64,000 bases of DNA. It comes from Mauremys mutica (Eukaryota > Chordata > Testudines > Geoemydidae). Positions 1 through 11,389 of the stretch are shown here, one piece after another (position 1 is the stretch's first letter; each line of letters begins with the position of its first letter). Under the pieces are notes generated by a model. The model had not been told where the DNA came from. It did no database searches and saw nothing but the letters and a program-made list of their open reading frames with translations. The position numbers and the translations under genes were made by a program. The stretch lies in the NCBI RefSeq assembly GCF_020497125.1, contig NC_059073.1, forward strand, positions 18,125,225-18,189,224. The letters run 5' to 3'.

Positions 1-1060
1 CTAAAATTCAAAGCTGCCCGAGTTAACACTGACAGTTGTGTTTTAAAAGTAAACTCTTGCAATTACAAGAATCATAATTCCTCTCCCTCATAAAAATAGT
101 CCCAGTAACACATAAATGCTGCTTAAAATAGCTATTTTTACCCCCAGAATTCACTCATAAAACTTCAGTACCCAGTGAGAAATAGCTATATCTGTCATAG
201 ACCTCCAGGCAAATAAACTTCAAATTGATGTGGATGATGTTAAAATTAAATCCCTCTGGGCTTTATTATTCACACTGAAATTCTGCTGTGAGGCAACAGA
301 TAGGCACTGCGAATGGAACACTGTAAGTTATGTGGTTTTAAAAGTGAAATTTGGGAAACAATTCTTTTATTTTTAAAGTGGAGAATGTTTACAGAACTAT
401 TTAAATAGATTTGTTGCAATGATGGAATTAATAAAATTATGAATAACCGTTGGTATTAGGGGATAGTTTAATCAGTTCAAACTCTTCTTTTAATCACACT
501 GACTGGGGTTGCATGGTATAAAAGAAAATTCGGCCCACTTGAACTAAAAAAAGGATCAGTGCTAGATAGCTTGATCATAAACAAAGCAACTTTCTAGCAA
601 CCACTCAAACAATGTTGTTTCAAATTATTTCCAAAGCACCTTAGATTTTAGAAAGGCTTTTCTAAGCAAATACTCATGTAATAGACTAATAACAGTATTG
701 CTTTACTTTACCTTTGCGTGAGGACTTAAGGGACAATTCTCCTCTTATGCTCTACGCCACTGTGTAGCCATTGACGACAATGCTGTTCCTCTTGATGCAC
801 AGTGTACAAGTGATGGGAGATGCAGTTCTTTAGGGGTGGCCAAGAAAACTTGTGTTTTACAAAGAAAATTTAATGAACTGAAACAGACCTTTAGATGGGA
901 AGTGGGGAATGCTACATGGGTATAACGTAGCCGGATGCAGAAGGCAGGACTGCACCATATTGTGGCGGCGTGGTGGGCTCCACAGTATGTGTTTGATATA
1001 TTCACTTCCATCAAAGTGCACAAAAGCAAAGGAAATGTTCAGCATATATAAAACCACTCA
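1..1060. other. AT-rich intergenic DNA, nothing recognised
   Basis: I see no coding frame with family features, no RNA gene and no clear repeat here. Base composition is AT-rich and the short reading frames look like chance. Confidence 0.6.
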
Positions 1061-1065
1061 CAGGC

Positions 1066-1504
1066 GTTGAATCCGTGGGTGCCCTAGGGCTCAAGCACCC
1101 ACAGGAAAAAAATAGGGGGTGCTCAGCACCCACGGACCGTAGCCCCGCCCATGCTCCGCCTCGAGGTCCCAGCCCCCACTTGGCCTCTTTCCTCATGCCG
1201 CTGCTCGTGCTGCGCCTCTTCCTGCTCTCACTCCACCTCTTCCCCCGAGGCTCCTCTTTGCCCCCTCCTCCCGTCACTCGCCTTTAAGGCAGGAGGGGGC
1301 AGAAAGAAGCAAGCGGCGGGCGGAGAAAACCTTGGGGGAGGGAGCAGAGAGGAGCGGGTGGGAGGCGCTTGCGGGAGGGACCTTGGGGGCGGAGAGGAGC
1401 AAGCAGGCAGGGAGGGCCTGAGGGGCAGAAAGAGGCCGAGTAGGAGCAGGAATGGAACACACCACCCCCCACCCCCGGCAAAAACAAAAGTCAGCGCCTG
1501 TGAA
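1066..1504. mobile_element. GC-rich repeat, probably non-autonomous DNA transposon
   Basis: A sharply GC-rich, CpG-bearing block sits in AT-rich DNA. It begins near AGGCGTTGAATCC and ends near GTCAGCGCCT, whose reverse complement (AGGCGCTGAC) resembles the start, suggesting imperfect terminal inverted repeats. An internal inverted pair (GGGTGC...GCACCC) lies near 1076-1132. I see no convincing target duplication. Open frames across it follow from the GC content. Assignment to a hAT-like family is inferred. Confidence 0.45.
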
Positions 1505-2564
1505 CATTTAAAAAGTTGGATGTCCGATTCCCACAGCTTAGACAGAATGTCTGAGTCTAGTGATTGACACGGAAATATAAAATGAGGTGGTATGTTGAAT
1601 GTCCTTGGGGCTCCTGGAAGGTTTCAGGCAGCAAACACACAGGAGCAATCATTCCTCCTTGCTTCGTCTTATTATGCAGAAAAAATTACTATTCTTTAAC
1701 TACATTAATAAGTTCACAGTGTTACCTCATTTTAAGTAGGTCAAGTGCCCACTGGGAAGGATTATAGCCAGACTTGGTTAATTGAGGTTTATTTTATCTG
1801 CACTTCTGGATACAAATAAGGCTTAAGAAGACACTCCTGCAGCATCCTATGTACCATTGACTTCTGATAGGATTAGTTATTCATAATCTAAATAGAAAAT
1901 TAGAGCCAGGCTTGATCCTGAAAGTTCGGATCCTACTGCAAAAATCAGCACTTGTTCCGATCTCCGGTAGCCGTTCAGGCTCATGTCTTTGAGAGCCCAC
2001 TCCTGCTCTTGCAGTAGCAAGTGGGAGTTGTGGTAATGACTTCCGTGGGAGCAGGAGCAGGGTCAAACCAAGAGGCCTTATTCTGAAAACCTTTATGTGT
2101 TTGATTAACTTTAAAGTTTACTCATGTGCACTGGTGTTTACAGGATCAGGCTCTGGCTCAGTTACCCTTAAGTCCGCAGGATCTATTCGGACATCTCCTG
2201 TTTGTGTGTGTTGAGAACTGATTGCTTGTGTTAATTAGAGAGTCAAGCTATTCGGAGAGAGAATGCAGTTCAGATAGAATAAGAATCTGACCTAAAATCT
2301 CTACCCCAAATCTTAGGGGAGGTTTGAAAATTTTGGGCTCACTTTTCTGTCCCATCCAACCTAATTTTCAATTCTGCCTCTGCAGCATCTGGCTCTGTCT
2401 GGGAACGGAAGAAGCAACATTATAATATTGCAGTGGCAGCTTCTCGTAATATGTGCTGCAGTCACAAGCAAGATGTGTCAGGTTTGTCCAAGAAATCCGG
2501 TTCTTCTCAGCCTTCCCGCTGGTGAACTGGCTTTGGAGAAGTAATAAGAGCCGAGGGAGGGTGG
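1505..2564. other. Intergenic DNA, nothing recognised
   Basis: No supported gene or repeat. Open frames here are short and lack family motifs. Confidence 0.5.
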
Positions 2565-2633
2565 ATGATTTAGCTAAAATGCGTTGTTAGTCCCTGTTCA
2601 GGGCCTCAGCTGACATGATTTTAGCTAAATCAT
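2565..2633. repeat. Perfect 16-bp inverted repeat with 37-nt spacer
   Basis: ATGATTTAGCTAAAAT at 2565-2580 is repeated as its exact reverse complement at 2618-2633. This could be a small MITE or a hairpin. No target duplication is evident. Confidence 0.7.
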
Positions 2634-2788
2634 GCTTTACCAAAACCACTCCCCTGCCAAGCTTTTGGCACTTAAGCTTTTCATTGCTCTCTGGCCTCCT
2701 CTTGAAGGATTTCCTATGGAAAATTCCCATACACGAAAATCTCTGTTAAAAGTTCTCCACAGAGACATAGGCTGAAGAGACTGTAACA

Positions 2789-2969
2789 CAGGGGTAATCA
2801 ATAGGCGGCTTAGGGCCCAAATCCGGATTGCTAGATGCTTTTGAACGGACCCCAACATCTTTTTATTTACTTATTATTGTTATTGTTTTGTATTTTCTCT
2901 GGAGTCTGGACCTTGATTATACCTTGACCAAGAAATTTGAACCTTGACAAAAATGATTGATTACCACTG
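2789..2969. mobile_element. hAT-type MITE, 181 bp
   Basis: The left end CAGGGGTAATCAAT and right end ATTGATTACCACTG form a terminal inverted repeat. Flanking 8-mers CTGTAACA (2781-2788) and CCGTAACA (2970-2977) match at 7 of 8 positions, the size expected of hAT target duplications. It has no coding capacity, so mobilisation would have needed transposase in trans. Confidence 0.8.
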
Positions 2970-3759
2970 CCGTAACAGATTTAACCAGCTTATCCTCTGT
3001 GTTGTTTTGTTTAATATTTTCTTTTCCCTTCTTTGATAATAAAATAGCCGGGGTTAATAGTTGTGATTTTGTTTAGTTTTAATCATGGAGTCCCATAAGG
3101 TATGTAAAAATACCCCTGTAACTAAATAGTAGGAACCCCCCCCCCGCCCCCGCGGAACAATGAGTAGGAATTGGCTGGCCATTTCTTGTTTCTCTAAAAT
3201 AAATATTTGTAGTAATTTTTAAAATAAAATGAGTTAGCATCCAACAATTTAAAATTCCCCCTTTCTACCCCACAAGAAGTTGCTTGTAAGTGCAGAGCCT
3301 GTGACAAGCTCAGCACACTATAATACAATAGAGTTGGTTGAAAAGGTTCCAATCTAAAAGACTTTTTCTATCAGAAAATGTTTTGTCTAACTAATTTTTC
3401 CACAGGGGGAAAAACCCACATGTAATGACACTTTTCATTTTCTGAAGTTTTTTTTAACTGAAGGGTTTGGGGGTTACACACCATTTTTCTGAATTTTCAA
3501 AATCCCAAATGTACTGCAGATGTGCATCAATGTCACAGTTCAAAGATCTAATCTACTTACACTAATTTTACACTGGTGTAAATCTTTTGACGTCAGTTGT
3601 GTTACTCATGATTTACACCAGTAGAAGCATCAGGAAAATCTCACATCTTTCTTTAACCTATTCCGCATTGGTATTATGTATCCAGCTATAAATCAATTTG
3701 GCCTGTTTTTTAAAAATGTATATTGTGGCTATTATATCACTTCCAGTTCCCAGAGATGG

Positions 3760-3960
3760 AGCACCTCTAATAGCCCAAGTGTAACACAGACAGACCCTGG
3801 TCATTGTCGGGCGGGATTGAACCTGGGACCTCTGGAGCTAAATACATGAGCCTGTACTGCATGAACTAAAAGCCACCAGGCCGTCAGCTGAGGCTGTAGC
3901 AGCCTCATTAATCTCTACATGGTCTTGGTGCCACTAAAGGGAACAGAGCACCACATAAAG
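3760..3960 (-). mobile_element. tRNA-derived SINE, copy 1
   Basis: On the minus strand the unit runs from a GTGGTGCTCTGT-like start, through GGCTTTTAGTTCATGC, to a pol III B-box-like GGTTCAATCCC followed by GACCAGGGTCTGTC. The same order of blocks occurs on the plus strand at about 38205-38440, which shows it is a dispersed repeat. Its lack of open reading frame and tRNA-like promoter fit a SINE. The exact ends are approximate. Confidence 0.6.
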
Positions 3961-4219
3961 GAGATGTGTGGGTTACACAAGGACATCACACTTCTACCTA
4001 CTCATGGGGTTTTCATATATCTGGCATTTGCAGAAAGGATTATTCACACCTTCCCAAAACTGAGAAGCAGGAGACTATAAAGGTAATTTTAAACTCTTTC
4101 TTACGCAGCGTTTTTCACAGGACTAAGCATTTGCACATAATGACAAACCATCACAAGACCTCTCAGAAATCAACTAGCACAAACACAAAAGCAGTCAGGA
4201 AGGCAGGTCTGACCCTTTT

Positions 4220-5370
4220 GGGTTCAGTCAACACCTGCCTTGCAACTCTGGGTGCATTAAATGTTATGCTGCTGTGGCTCACAGCCCGGACACCAACAGG
4301 AGGCACAGAAGTTGACCGGTCACACCCTGGCTTCCACAGCTGAGTTACCTCTTGCAGAGGGACCTCAACAACACTTCCAGTACTGAGTTCTCCCCAGAGA
4401 ACCTCTTTCTGCAGTGCAGAGCCCCGCTGACTGTAGCACTCACAAAAGCTTATCAAGTTTGCTGCCCCTTTAAAGAGACAGTACACAGCAGCCTATTAGC
4501 TTAACTGGGGTTAACAAAAGCTTTCCCTTCAATCGTTGCACTAAGGGCTAGTCTACACTACTGCGCTACATCGGTGCCTGGTGAAGATGTGCCATGCCGA
4601 CGGTACACTGCTCTCCCGTTGGCATAATTACACCACTTCAATGAGAGGCGGAAGCTATGTCGGCAGGAGAGAGTGTCTCCTGCCAACATAGCACGGTGTG
4701 AACAGCACTTTAAGTCAAGTTAACTTGCGTCGCTCAGGGAGTGGCCTTTTCACGTACGTTACATTGACTTAAGTGATAGTGTAGACAAGCCCTGAGGTTG
4801 GCTTACAGTGAAAGTAAAGCAAAGGACACAGGTTTAAGTGCTTCCATATAGAAGGAACCGGAATAGAAATGATTACAAATAAATAAAAGGGAAAAAATGT
4901 TTTTAAGACTGAAACTCAACTTAAACTAGAGCCTCTTGTACAAAGTCTTCTCACTACAGTCATTCTAGCACCATGGCTGCCTGGTCCTTAGCCAGGATCC
5001 AGTCCCAGAGCCCAAAGTGCTTAGTTTTCTTTGTCTCCTCAGGCGAAGGATAATTTAAGAGTGCTCTCCCTCTCTCCTTCATAGTCCAGTAAACCTTAGA
5101 ACTGTAGTCTTCTGAAGCATATCTCCTGACGAAGGCCCTTCCCCATGCTGGAATTAGATGCCCTGCTGTCTGGTGTAGTTGCAAGGCTGGTTTCTCCTGC
5201 ACTTGTGATTTTTAAAATGCAAATGATCTTCCTGCAATCTCTGATACAAATGAATAGCCCACTGACCTTGGCAACACCTTTCTCTGGAAAAAGCTGTTTA
5301 TCAACTTCCCCCGACGCATCTGGTGTAAACACATTTCAGTCATATATATCCAGCACATCTGTATAATTCT
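4220..5370. repeat. Retroelement-like unit, copy 1 of a diverged pair
   Basis: This block aligns in order and orientation with about 7256-8460. Shared landmarks are CCTTTAAAGAGACAGTACAC, a stretch around GAACCGGAATAGAAATG, CTTAGCCAGG, and TTTGTCTCCTCAG followed by GAAGGATAA. A MITE interrupts this copy at 4544-4793. The pair could be two LTRs of one ancient element or two separate insertions. No coding domain lies between them that would decide it. Confidence 0.55.
4544..4793. mobile_element. GTCTACACT-ended MITE
   Basis: The left end AGGGCTAGTCTACACTA and the reverse complement of the right end (AGGGCTTGTCTACACTA) match at 16 of 17 bases. The element interrupts the repeat unit at 4220-5370, because the second copy of that unit lacks it. 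It has no coding capacity. The superfamily is not proven, since no clean target duplication is visible. Confidence 0.75.
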
Positions 5371-6090
5371 CTATGGGTTAACTGTAAGTAGCTTATGCAA
5401 GAATATTAATGATGAATTAGTTATTAGATTTCTAATACTACTGTTACATGACACTTTTTGGATAAATATCACAACAACACTGTGTGAGGCATAGAGAGTA
5501 TGTCAGGCCTGAGAAGAGTTGCTGAAACCAATGGGCCTCTGTGACACAGCCCACTGACAATGATGCAGTCAGATGAGTCATTGTCTACTCCATAGGCATC
5601 GGTTCAAAGTGCCCCTGAACCCATAGATTAAGGGGCACTTTCCCCCCTCAACATCCATTCTCCCGCAGTGGTTGCTGGTCACCCAGGAAAAGTTCAGTCA
5701 CCCGCAAAGGTGTGAAACCAGATCACTTACCACCCTAAGTCTGCCCTGCTCCCAGCGGAGTTCTGGCCCACAGCTGCACTCAGCTGTGCCAGTGTCTTTC
5801 CACACACAGCGGTTTTCCCCACAAGGGTCCTGGATCCCAACTATTTACCTAGCCATGGTAAGGTCCCACTGCTCCTAGATCCTGGGCCACAGCCCATTTT
5901 AGCTGTGCCAAAGAAAACCTCAACACTGACTCAGTTTCCCCCACTGAGTCTGCCTATGAAGGGCTTGTAACTAAGTCCCCAGGCTCAACCCTATCATTAG
6001 AGAAAATAGCACATCAAGAAAAAACACAGCCCCATTCCCAGTCAGAGTCCCAGAAATACCTTTCATGTCCATCAGGACTCAGACTACAGG
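5371..6090. other. Intergenic DNA between repeat copies
   Basis: No gene recognised. The segment becomes GC-richer from about 5640 and may contain old repeat sequence, but I cannot name it. Confidence 0.4.
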
Positions 6091-6158
6091 ACTCAGATAC
6101 TTAGAGTATCTCAGATACTTAGAGTACTCAGATACTCAGATACTTCAGATACTTGCAT
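6091..6158. repeat. Degenerate tandem repeat of CAGATACTT
   Basis: Several imperfect copies of (T)CAGATACTT(AGAG) follow one another, ending in the SINE-like sequence downstream. Confidence 0.75.
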
Positions 6159-6250
6159 CTGAAGAAGTGGGTATTCACCCACGAAAGCTCATGCTGCAAA
6201 ACGTCTGTTAGTCTATAAGGTGCCACAGGATTCTTTGCTGCTTTTAGAGT
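6150..6250 (-). mobile_element. SINE 3' fragment, tRNA-related
   Basis: The minus strand reads AGCAAAGAATCCTGTGGCAC, then CTTATAGACTAACAGACG, then AGCTTTCGTGGGTG. This resembles the tail of the SINE whose head is seen at 8463-8540 (TTAGTCTGTATCC then GGCACCTTAAGGACT). The assignment relies on recalled sauropsid SINE sequence. Confidence 0.6.
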
Positions 6251-7000
6251 GATGGGTCCACCGTACCCCTATCTGTTTGTCTGCTAGCCCCATATCAGGC
6301 ACAGCATTATGTCCTTCCTCCTGGGTCCTACAGGTAGGACTTTACCCCCTTCTGTTCAAGCTGCCTGCATCTGTCTTGGTCAGCAAGCTTCTTTTGCTCT
6401 CACTCTGCCTGCTCACTCTGACACTGGCCTCCAGCTCTGTCTGTCTCTCCTCCACTAGCTGCTTTTTCCACTCCTGCCTCCCTAACTGTATCTCTCGCCA
6501 TTGCTGCTGCCTCTCTTGGATCATCTAGGGAACCATCTGCTTGGTTTCTTGCGTACCTGGGAGGAGAAAAAGGGACCCCTTCCGGCCCCTGGTTTGGAGC
6601 AGGTGCCGCATCCTGCCTCACGGCATCCGAGTGCAGCATGGCCACTAGCTCTGATTGCTTCTGCTCAGCGGCTGACAGACCTCACTGTGCACACAGCTCT
6701 TCTGACTGCTTCTTGGTGAGCTCAGCACACACTCCTTTGCTCAGCCTGCCTCCTCTGCTGCTCCCTCATCTTTACACTTTTCTTTGTTCTATTTGCTTCA
6801 GAAAGAAACAAAGAGTAAACAGTAAAACTGTAACTTTTCTTTGACTCTTCCCAGACTGCTCACTTGGGAATCACTTTAAACTACTTTACCAATGTCTTAA
6901 AGTGTAAATCTCAGTCTCAGGGCAAGCTGGCTTGACTACACCAATGTGATGGTTTGAGGCTCCACCCAGACCAGTAAGGGGTTGTGTCATGCCTGCTCTG

Positions 7001-7251
7001 TGGGTATGTTTACACTGCACAGTTGTCGCCAAAACTTTTGTCTCTCGCGGGTGCTTAAAAAAGCCCCCCTGCAAAAGACAAAAGTTTTGCCAACGCAAAC
7101 AGCAGTGTGAATGTGGCTTGCGGGGCTGGAAGTATTTTGTCAGCAAAAGTGCTGACAAAATACTGCAAAAGAGCATTCACACTCGCTGACTTTTAGCAAC
7201 AGGGCTGTGTCGACACGGCCTTGTTGCTAAAAGCTGCGTAGTGTAGACAAG
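7001..7251. mobile_element. GTCTACACT-ended MITE with internal hairpin
   Basis: It starts GGGTATGTTTACACTGC and ends GTAGTGTAGACAAGC, imperfect inverted repeats. Internal complementary stretches TATTTTGTCAGCAAAAGTG / GCTGACAAAATA and TTTTAGCAACAGGGC / TTGTTGCTAAAA form hairpins. It directly abuts the second copy of the 1.1-kb unit. Confidence 0.7.
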
Positions 7252-7255
7252 CGAT

Positions 7256-8460
7256 GTAACTTGGGTGCCTTTGTGTTGTGCAGCTTTGGCTCAGAGCCCT
7301 GATCCCAGCAGCATGCTCACAGCACAATGGCCTCACACTGGCTTCTGCAGCCTGGTTACTCCTAGAAGCTGAAACCAACAGCCCCTGAAGTCCCTGGTTT
7401 CCCCAAAACTGTCTCTCCGGAAGTGTCCAGTCCCTCTTAGTGGAACATTCATTAAACCTTACAGCAGGGGTCGGTAATCTTTCAGAAGTGCTGTGCCAAG
7501 TCTTCATTTATTCACTCTGATTTAAGGTTTCGCGTGCCAGTAATACATTTTATCGTTTTTAGAAGATCTTTCAATAAGTCTGTAATATATAACTAAACTA
7601 TTGTTGTATGTAAAGTAAATAAGGTTTTTAAAATGTTTAAGAAACTTTGTTTAAAATTAAATTAAAATGCAGAGCCCCTGGACTGGTGGCCAGGACCTGG
7701 GCAGTGCGAGTGCCACTGAAAATCAGCTCGCATGCCGCCTTCGGCACCTGTGCCATAGGTTGCCTACCCCTGCCTTACAGGTTTGCTGCTCCTTTAAAGA
7801 GACAGTACACAGCACCAGCCTGTTAGTTTGGCTGAGGATTTCGCTCTTCAGTCTGAAACGCTGCACCGAGATGGTTGTGTAACAAAACATGTGTCAATTT
7901 GTTAACAAAAAAACAGAGATTTAAGTGATACCAAGTGGAAGGAACTGGAATAGAAATGGTTACAAACAAACAAAAGTAAAAATACGCTTCCAAGACTAAA
8001 CCCCAACTTAACAAATTAGAGCCTTTTGTTCAAAGTTGTTTTCTCACCACTGTCCTTCTAGCATGGCTGGCTAATCCTTAGCCAGGTTTCAACACACAGA
8101 AGCCAAAGCACTGGGTTTTTTTGTCTCCTCAGATGAAGGATAACTATGGGGTTCTCTCCCCTTCTTTTTATAGTCTCTGAAATGTATTCTTTGAAAAGCA
8201 AGTCCAGACAAAGATTAGCTCTCTTGCTGGGTGTAGATGCCATGCTGTCTTCTGCCCTGCTTGTTATCTTGAATGCTTTGTTTACCTGATATGCAAATGG
8301 ACCTTCACTATCTCTGCCTGATGACCAAGGTGGTCAGACAAGCGAATACACATTGCTTTGTCTAGGGCAGAGTGGGCTTATGCACTGCTTGTCAAACACA
8401 TTTTACAAATGTAATTCTGTGTACACAGTCTGTTCATATACCACAGATATATAACATATA
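7256..8460. repeat. Retroelement-like unit, copy 2 of a diverged pair
   Basis: It is homologous to about 4220-5370 in the same orientation. Both copies share GAGACAGTACACAGCA, GGAACTGGAATAGAAATGG and TTTGTCTCCTCAGATGAAGG-like blocks. This copy lacks the MITE found in copy 1 and instead carries a hAT at 7465-7772. No coding domain is recognised. Confidence 0.55.
7465..7772. mobile_element. hAT-type non-autonomous element, 308 bp, copy 1
   Basis: The ends CAGGGGTCGGTAATCTTT and GGTTGCCTACCCCTG form the inverted repeat. A perfect 8-bp duplication CCTTACAG flanks it (7457-7464 and 7773-7780). A second copy of the same family lies at 41448-41754. Both are non-coding. Confidence 0.92.
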
Positions 8461-8462
8461 CC

Positions 8463-8540
8463 ACAGAGAGGTAGACATGTTAGTCTGTATCCACCAAAAC
8501 AACGAGGAGTCCGATGGCACCTTAAGGACTGCCAAATCAT
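8463..8540 (+). mobile_element. SINE fragment
   Basis: AGGTAGACATGTTAGTCTGT continues as ATCCACCAAAACAACGAGGA then GTCCGATGGCACCTTAAGGA. The pattern matches the tRNA-related SINE seen on the minus strand near 6150-6250. Confidence 0.6.
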
Positions 8541-9112
8541 TAATCAATCGCAACTGCATGTATGCACAAATGCTTCTATTTCCTTTTCAGTTTCAGAGCC
8601 AGATCCTCAGCTAGAGTAAATCAGTGCAGAGAGATTGACTTCAGTTGGTCTATCTCCATTTACGCCAGAGGGTAGAATTTGTACCATGAAGAACAAAAAT
8701 GGTTTTCTGTAGAATTGCCCCAGATTTTACCCAGTCACTTGGATTTTCACCTCCAGATTCCCCTACAATGGATTTATCCCCCCACTGCTTAAATACAGAT
8801 TGTTTCCTCCTCCTCCCAATAACCATATCATGGAAGCTGTTGTCTGTAACACCTGCTGTTTCTTTATGCTTCATTTCCTTCTGTGGCCTGATCTAGTGCT
8901 CACATGTGACTTCTACAGTTTAGAACACTCATTCATGACACTTCAGTCACTGGGGTGATACCACCATCTTTTTTTCCCCCTTCCTCTGCTGGATGCAGCC
9001 ACTATGTATTTGGAGAGGAAAACTAGATGCAAAATTATGGTAAATCTAACCATCCTGACCATATTTCTGAGTGTAGTCCCTGAAGCTCTTACTCATTTGC
9101 TCACTGGGCTTC
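8541..9112. other. Intergenic DNA, nothing recognised
   Basis: No supported gene or repeat. Confidence 0.5.
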
Positions 9113-9120
9113 TTCTGTTT

Positions 9121-9862
9121 CAATGGTTCCCAAACTGGGGTTCGTGAACCCCTGGGGGTTTGCAAGATGTTACAGGGGGTTCTCGGGGGAAAAATTCCCT
9201 AATGGCGGATAAAGTTATCCCTAGGCTCCCCTGGCAGCACATGGCGAGCAGCCCGGAGCCCCTGAACTTCCAAGAGCTAAGCAGATCAAAGCAAGCATAT
9301 CTATCTCACTGGGGAGATTTAAACTTCAAGACTCCTTATAAGAAATGGAAAGGGAGATGGATATTTTTTGCTGTTTTTTAAATGAAATAGGCAGTTAGTA
9401 TTGTTTTTTAAATTATTATGAAGAACAAGTTTAAGCTTTTGTGTAATGTGCGTTGTTTGCCTGGACTGCTCAAGACCTGACTGCTTGTGTAGGAGGAACT
9501 CTGTGAGTTGGCTTCTTAAATACTGTCATGCTATTTCACACCTGATACTCCTTGATGAAACATAGGTGCCTTGTTTTATAACAGGCTTATTCAAAGTGAT
9601 ACAAGCTAGGAAAGTGAGACCTTGGAAGAGTGTTGCCATTTTCATAATGTAATACTGTAATGATAAATAATAATTAATAATAAATAGTGTGTAATAAGTG
9701 TGTCATAACAACAAATTTTATATTTCCAAGATCACGGCTTGTATAATTTATACTCAGGTAAAGGAGGAAATCCCTGGAAATATTCATTTTTAGGAGGGGA
9801 TTCGTGAGACTTGACATTTTAGTGAAAGGGGTTCACAGGTTGTTAAAGTTTGGGAACCACTG
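9121..9862. mobile_element. hAT-type non-autonomous element, 742 bp
   Basis: The ends CAATGGTTCCCAAACTGGGG and AAGTTTGGGAACCACTG are inverted repeats. Flanking 8-mers TTCTGTTT (9113-9120) and GTCTGTTT (9863-9870) match at 7 of 8. The interior has no transposase frame, so this is a deletion derivative or MITE. Confidence 0.88.
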
Positions 9863-9870
9863 GTCTGTTT

Positions 9871-11380
9871 AAATTAATATAATTAAGTACACCTGAGTAT
9901 GACTGCTGCTATAAGGCAGCCTGTCTCCAGAATACTCTCCTAATAGCATTCTTTCCCATAGCCAAGCACTTCGTTAGCTCCAGGGATGGCAGAGAATCAT
10001 GGTTGGGGGGAACAATGAAGTCCTTATCCACAGAAGTACATTACAATGGGATAGTGCCTACCTTCTGCGATGTCCTGTCTCCTTAAATGTTCAGAGGGCT
10101 CAGTGCTTTCCCACCTTCCCTAGTGCAAAGCTTCACTTTTATGTTAGTTTTAGTTTTGCTGTCAGAACAATAAACCCAGCACAGCAGACAGCTGCGTTTC
10201 CATCAGCTCCCTCTGCATCTGTCTGTCTATCTCCTCCTTTGCTGGCTCCAGGATATAACTCCTCCCAACTCTGTTTCCTGCCACTGTACCTCAATAATAC
10301 CCCCAAAAGAACCACCTCTAGGGCTGACAAGATAGCTCAGCCTCCAGGTCCTCTTACTTTTACCTCATTCACTGAGTTTGCCAGTGGAAGTACCAATTAA
10401 TGCTGGCTGGGATAGTAGGCACTTAGAAACATAGACATATATAGATGATAGGGGCCTGAAGAGCTTATCAAGTTCATCTCCTGTTTCCTAGCAGTTCTGC
10501 GTTCTTGGGGAACCAGGGCACAGTACCCAACCTGTTTGACGCACGAACGACCTGCCCCCTCCTTGCCCCCACCCGCTGCTTGAACCAAAACTGATCAGAA
10601 GAAAGACTTACAAAAAGCAATGAAAAGGCAGTGGGAGACACACCTAAACCCCTGGGATAAGGGTGACAGGATTAAGGAAACTCCTCTGGCCTCATTTGCA
10701 TCAAAGGTGGGACAAGGAGGCATCTCCATTAGCACAGAGAATGGAGAACAGAGATTCCAAGGCAAGAACCGCACTGAACTCTGGGACCAGAAAAGCAGGG
10801 AAGCACTGCATCATGGGCGATCTCTGCTCCAGCTGTTCATGAACCTACACCTGCACACACCCAGCTCAGTAGTTATCAGACCAATTCTAGTAATAAATCC
10901 TTTAATGGTATCCAAAATAATGAAGCTCCCTAATTGCACTGTGAGCTCCCTCCAAGGAACACCTCCCATAGCCAGGAGTGATCAGCTCCCATTGTCTAGC
11001 CTGAACAAAACAACTTTAATAGTAGTGTTGCATGTGCTTGTAACTATTTTCAATATTATTTATCCTTTATATGTGCTCTTATAGAAATAAGTAGTTAATG
11101 CATAATATCACTTGCACTTGTGCTTGTCTCCAGAATAATTTGACATTTGTATTAATCCTCACTTAGTGCTGGTCTTTAATTCTGTTTTTCTTATTCTGTC
11201 TGTGTTGCCTTTATAGTCCTAAGTTATTAAAAACCTTTCTTGAGGAATAATTAGTTGTTTAGTTTTTCTTTTGCAGACGCTACTCAACCTCATTACATCT
11301 GTGTTGGGTGGTGGGATGTAGCGATCACCCTGAGCCCCACTAGGGCCCTGACGTGAGCTCCCTTAGGGCTCTGACGTGTG
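9871..11380. other. Intergenic DNA with possible old retroelement sequence
   Basis: There is a 154-codon open frame at 10620-11084, but its translation shows no domain and no family resemblance. The DNA around 10570-11330 has the look of a dispersed retroelement with AT-rich 3' sequence, which I cannot name with confidence. No host gene is supported. Confidence 0.4.
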
Positions 11381-11389
11381 CCTCCTCCT

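Noticed and set aside
1151..1567. 138-codon GC-rich open frame resembling a CpG-island exon
   Set aside because: It lies in a repeat-like GC block with imperfect inverted ends. No splice signals or domain support an exon.
3130..3155. Poly-C/G tract as a regulatory element
   Set aside because: A plain homopolymer run with no further context.
6091..6158. Possible CRISPR-like array
   Set aside because: The repeats are short, contiguous and degenerate, without spacers. It is a simple tandem repeat in a vertebrate-type genome.
10620..11084. 154-codon plus-strand open frame
   Set aside because: The translation has no domain, signal or family resemblance, and the surrounding DNA looks like an old dispersed element.
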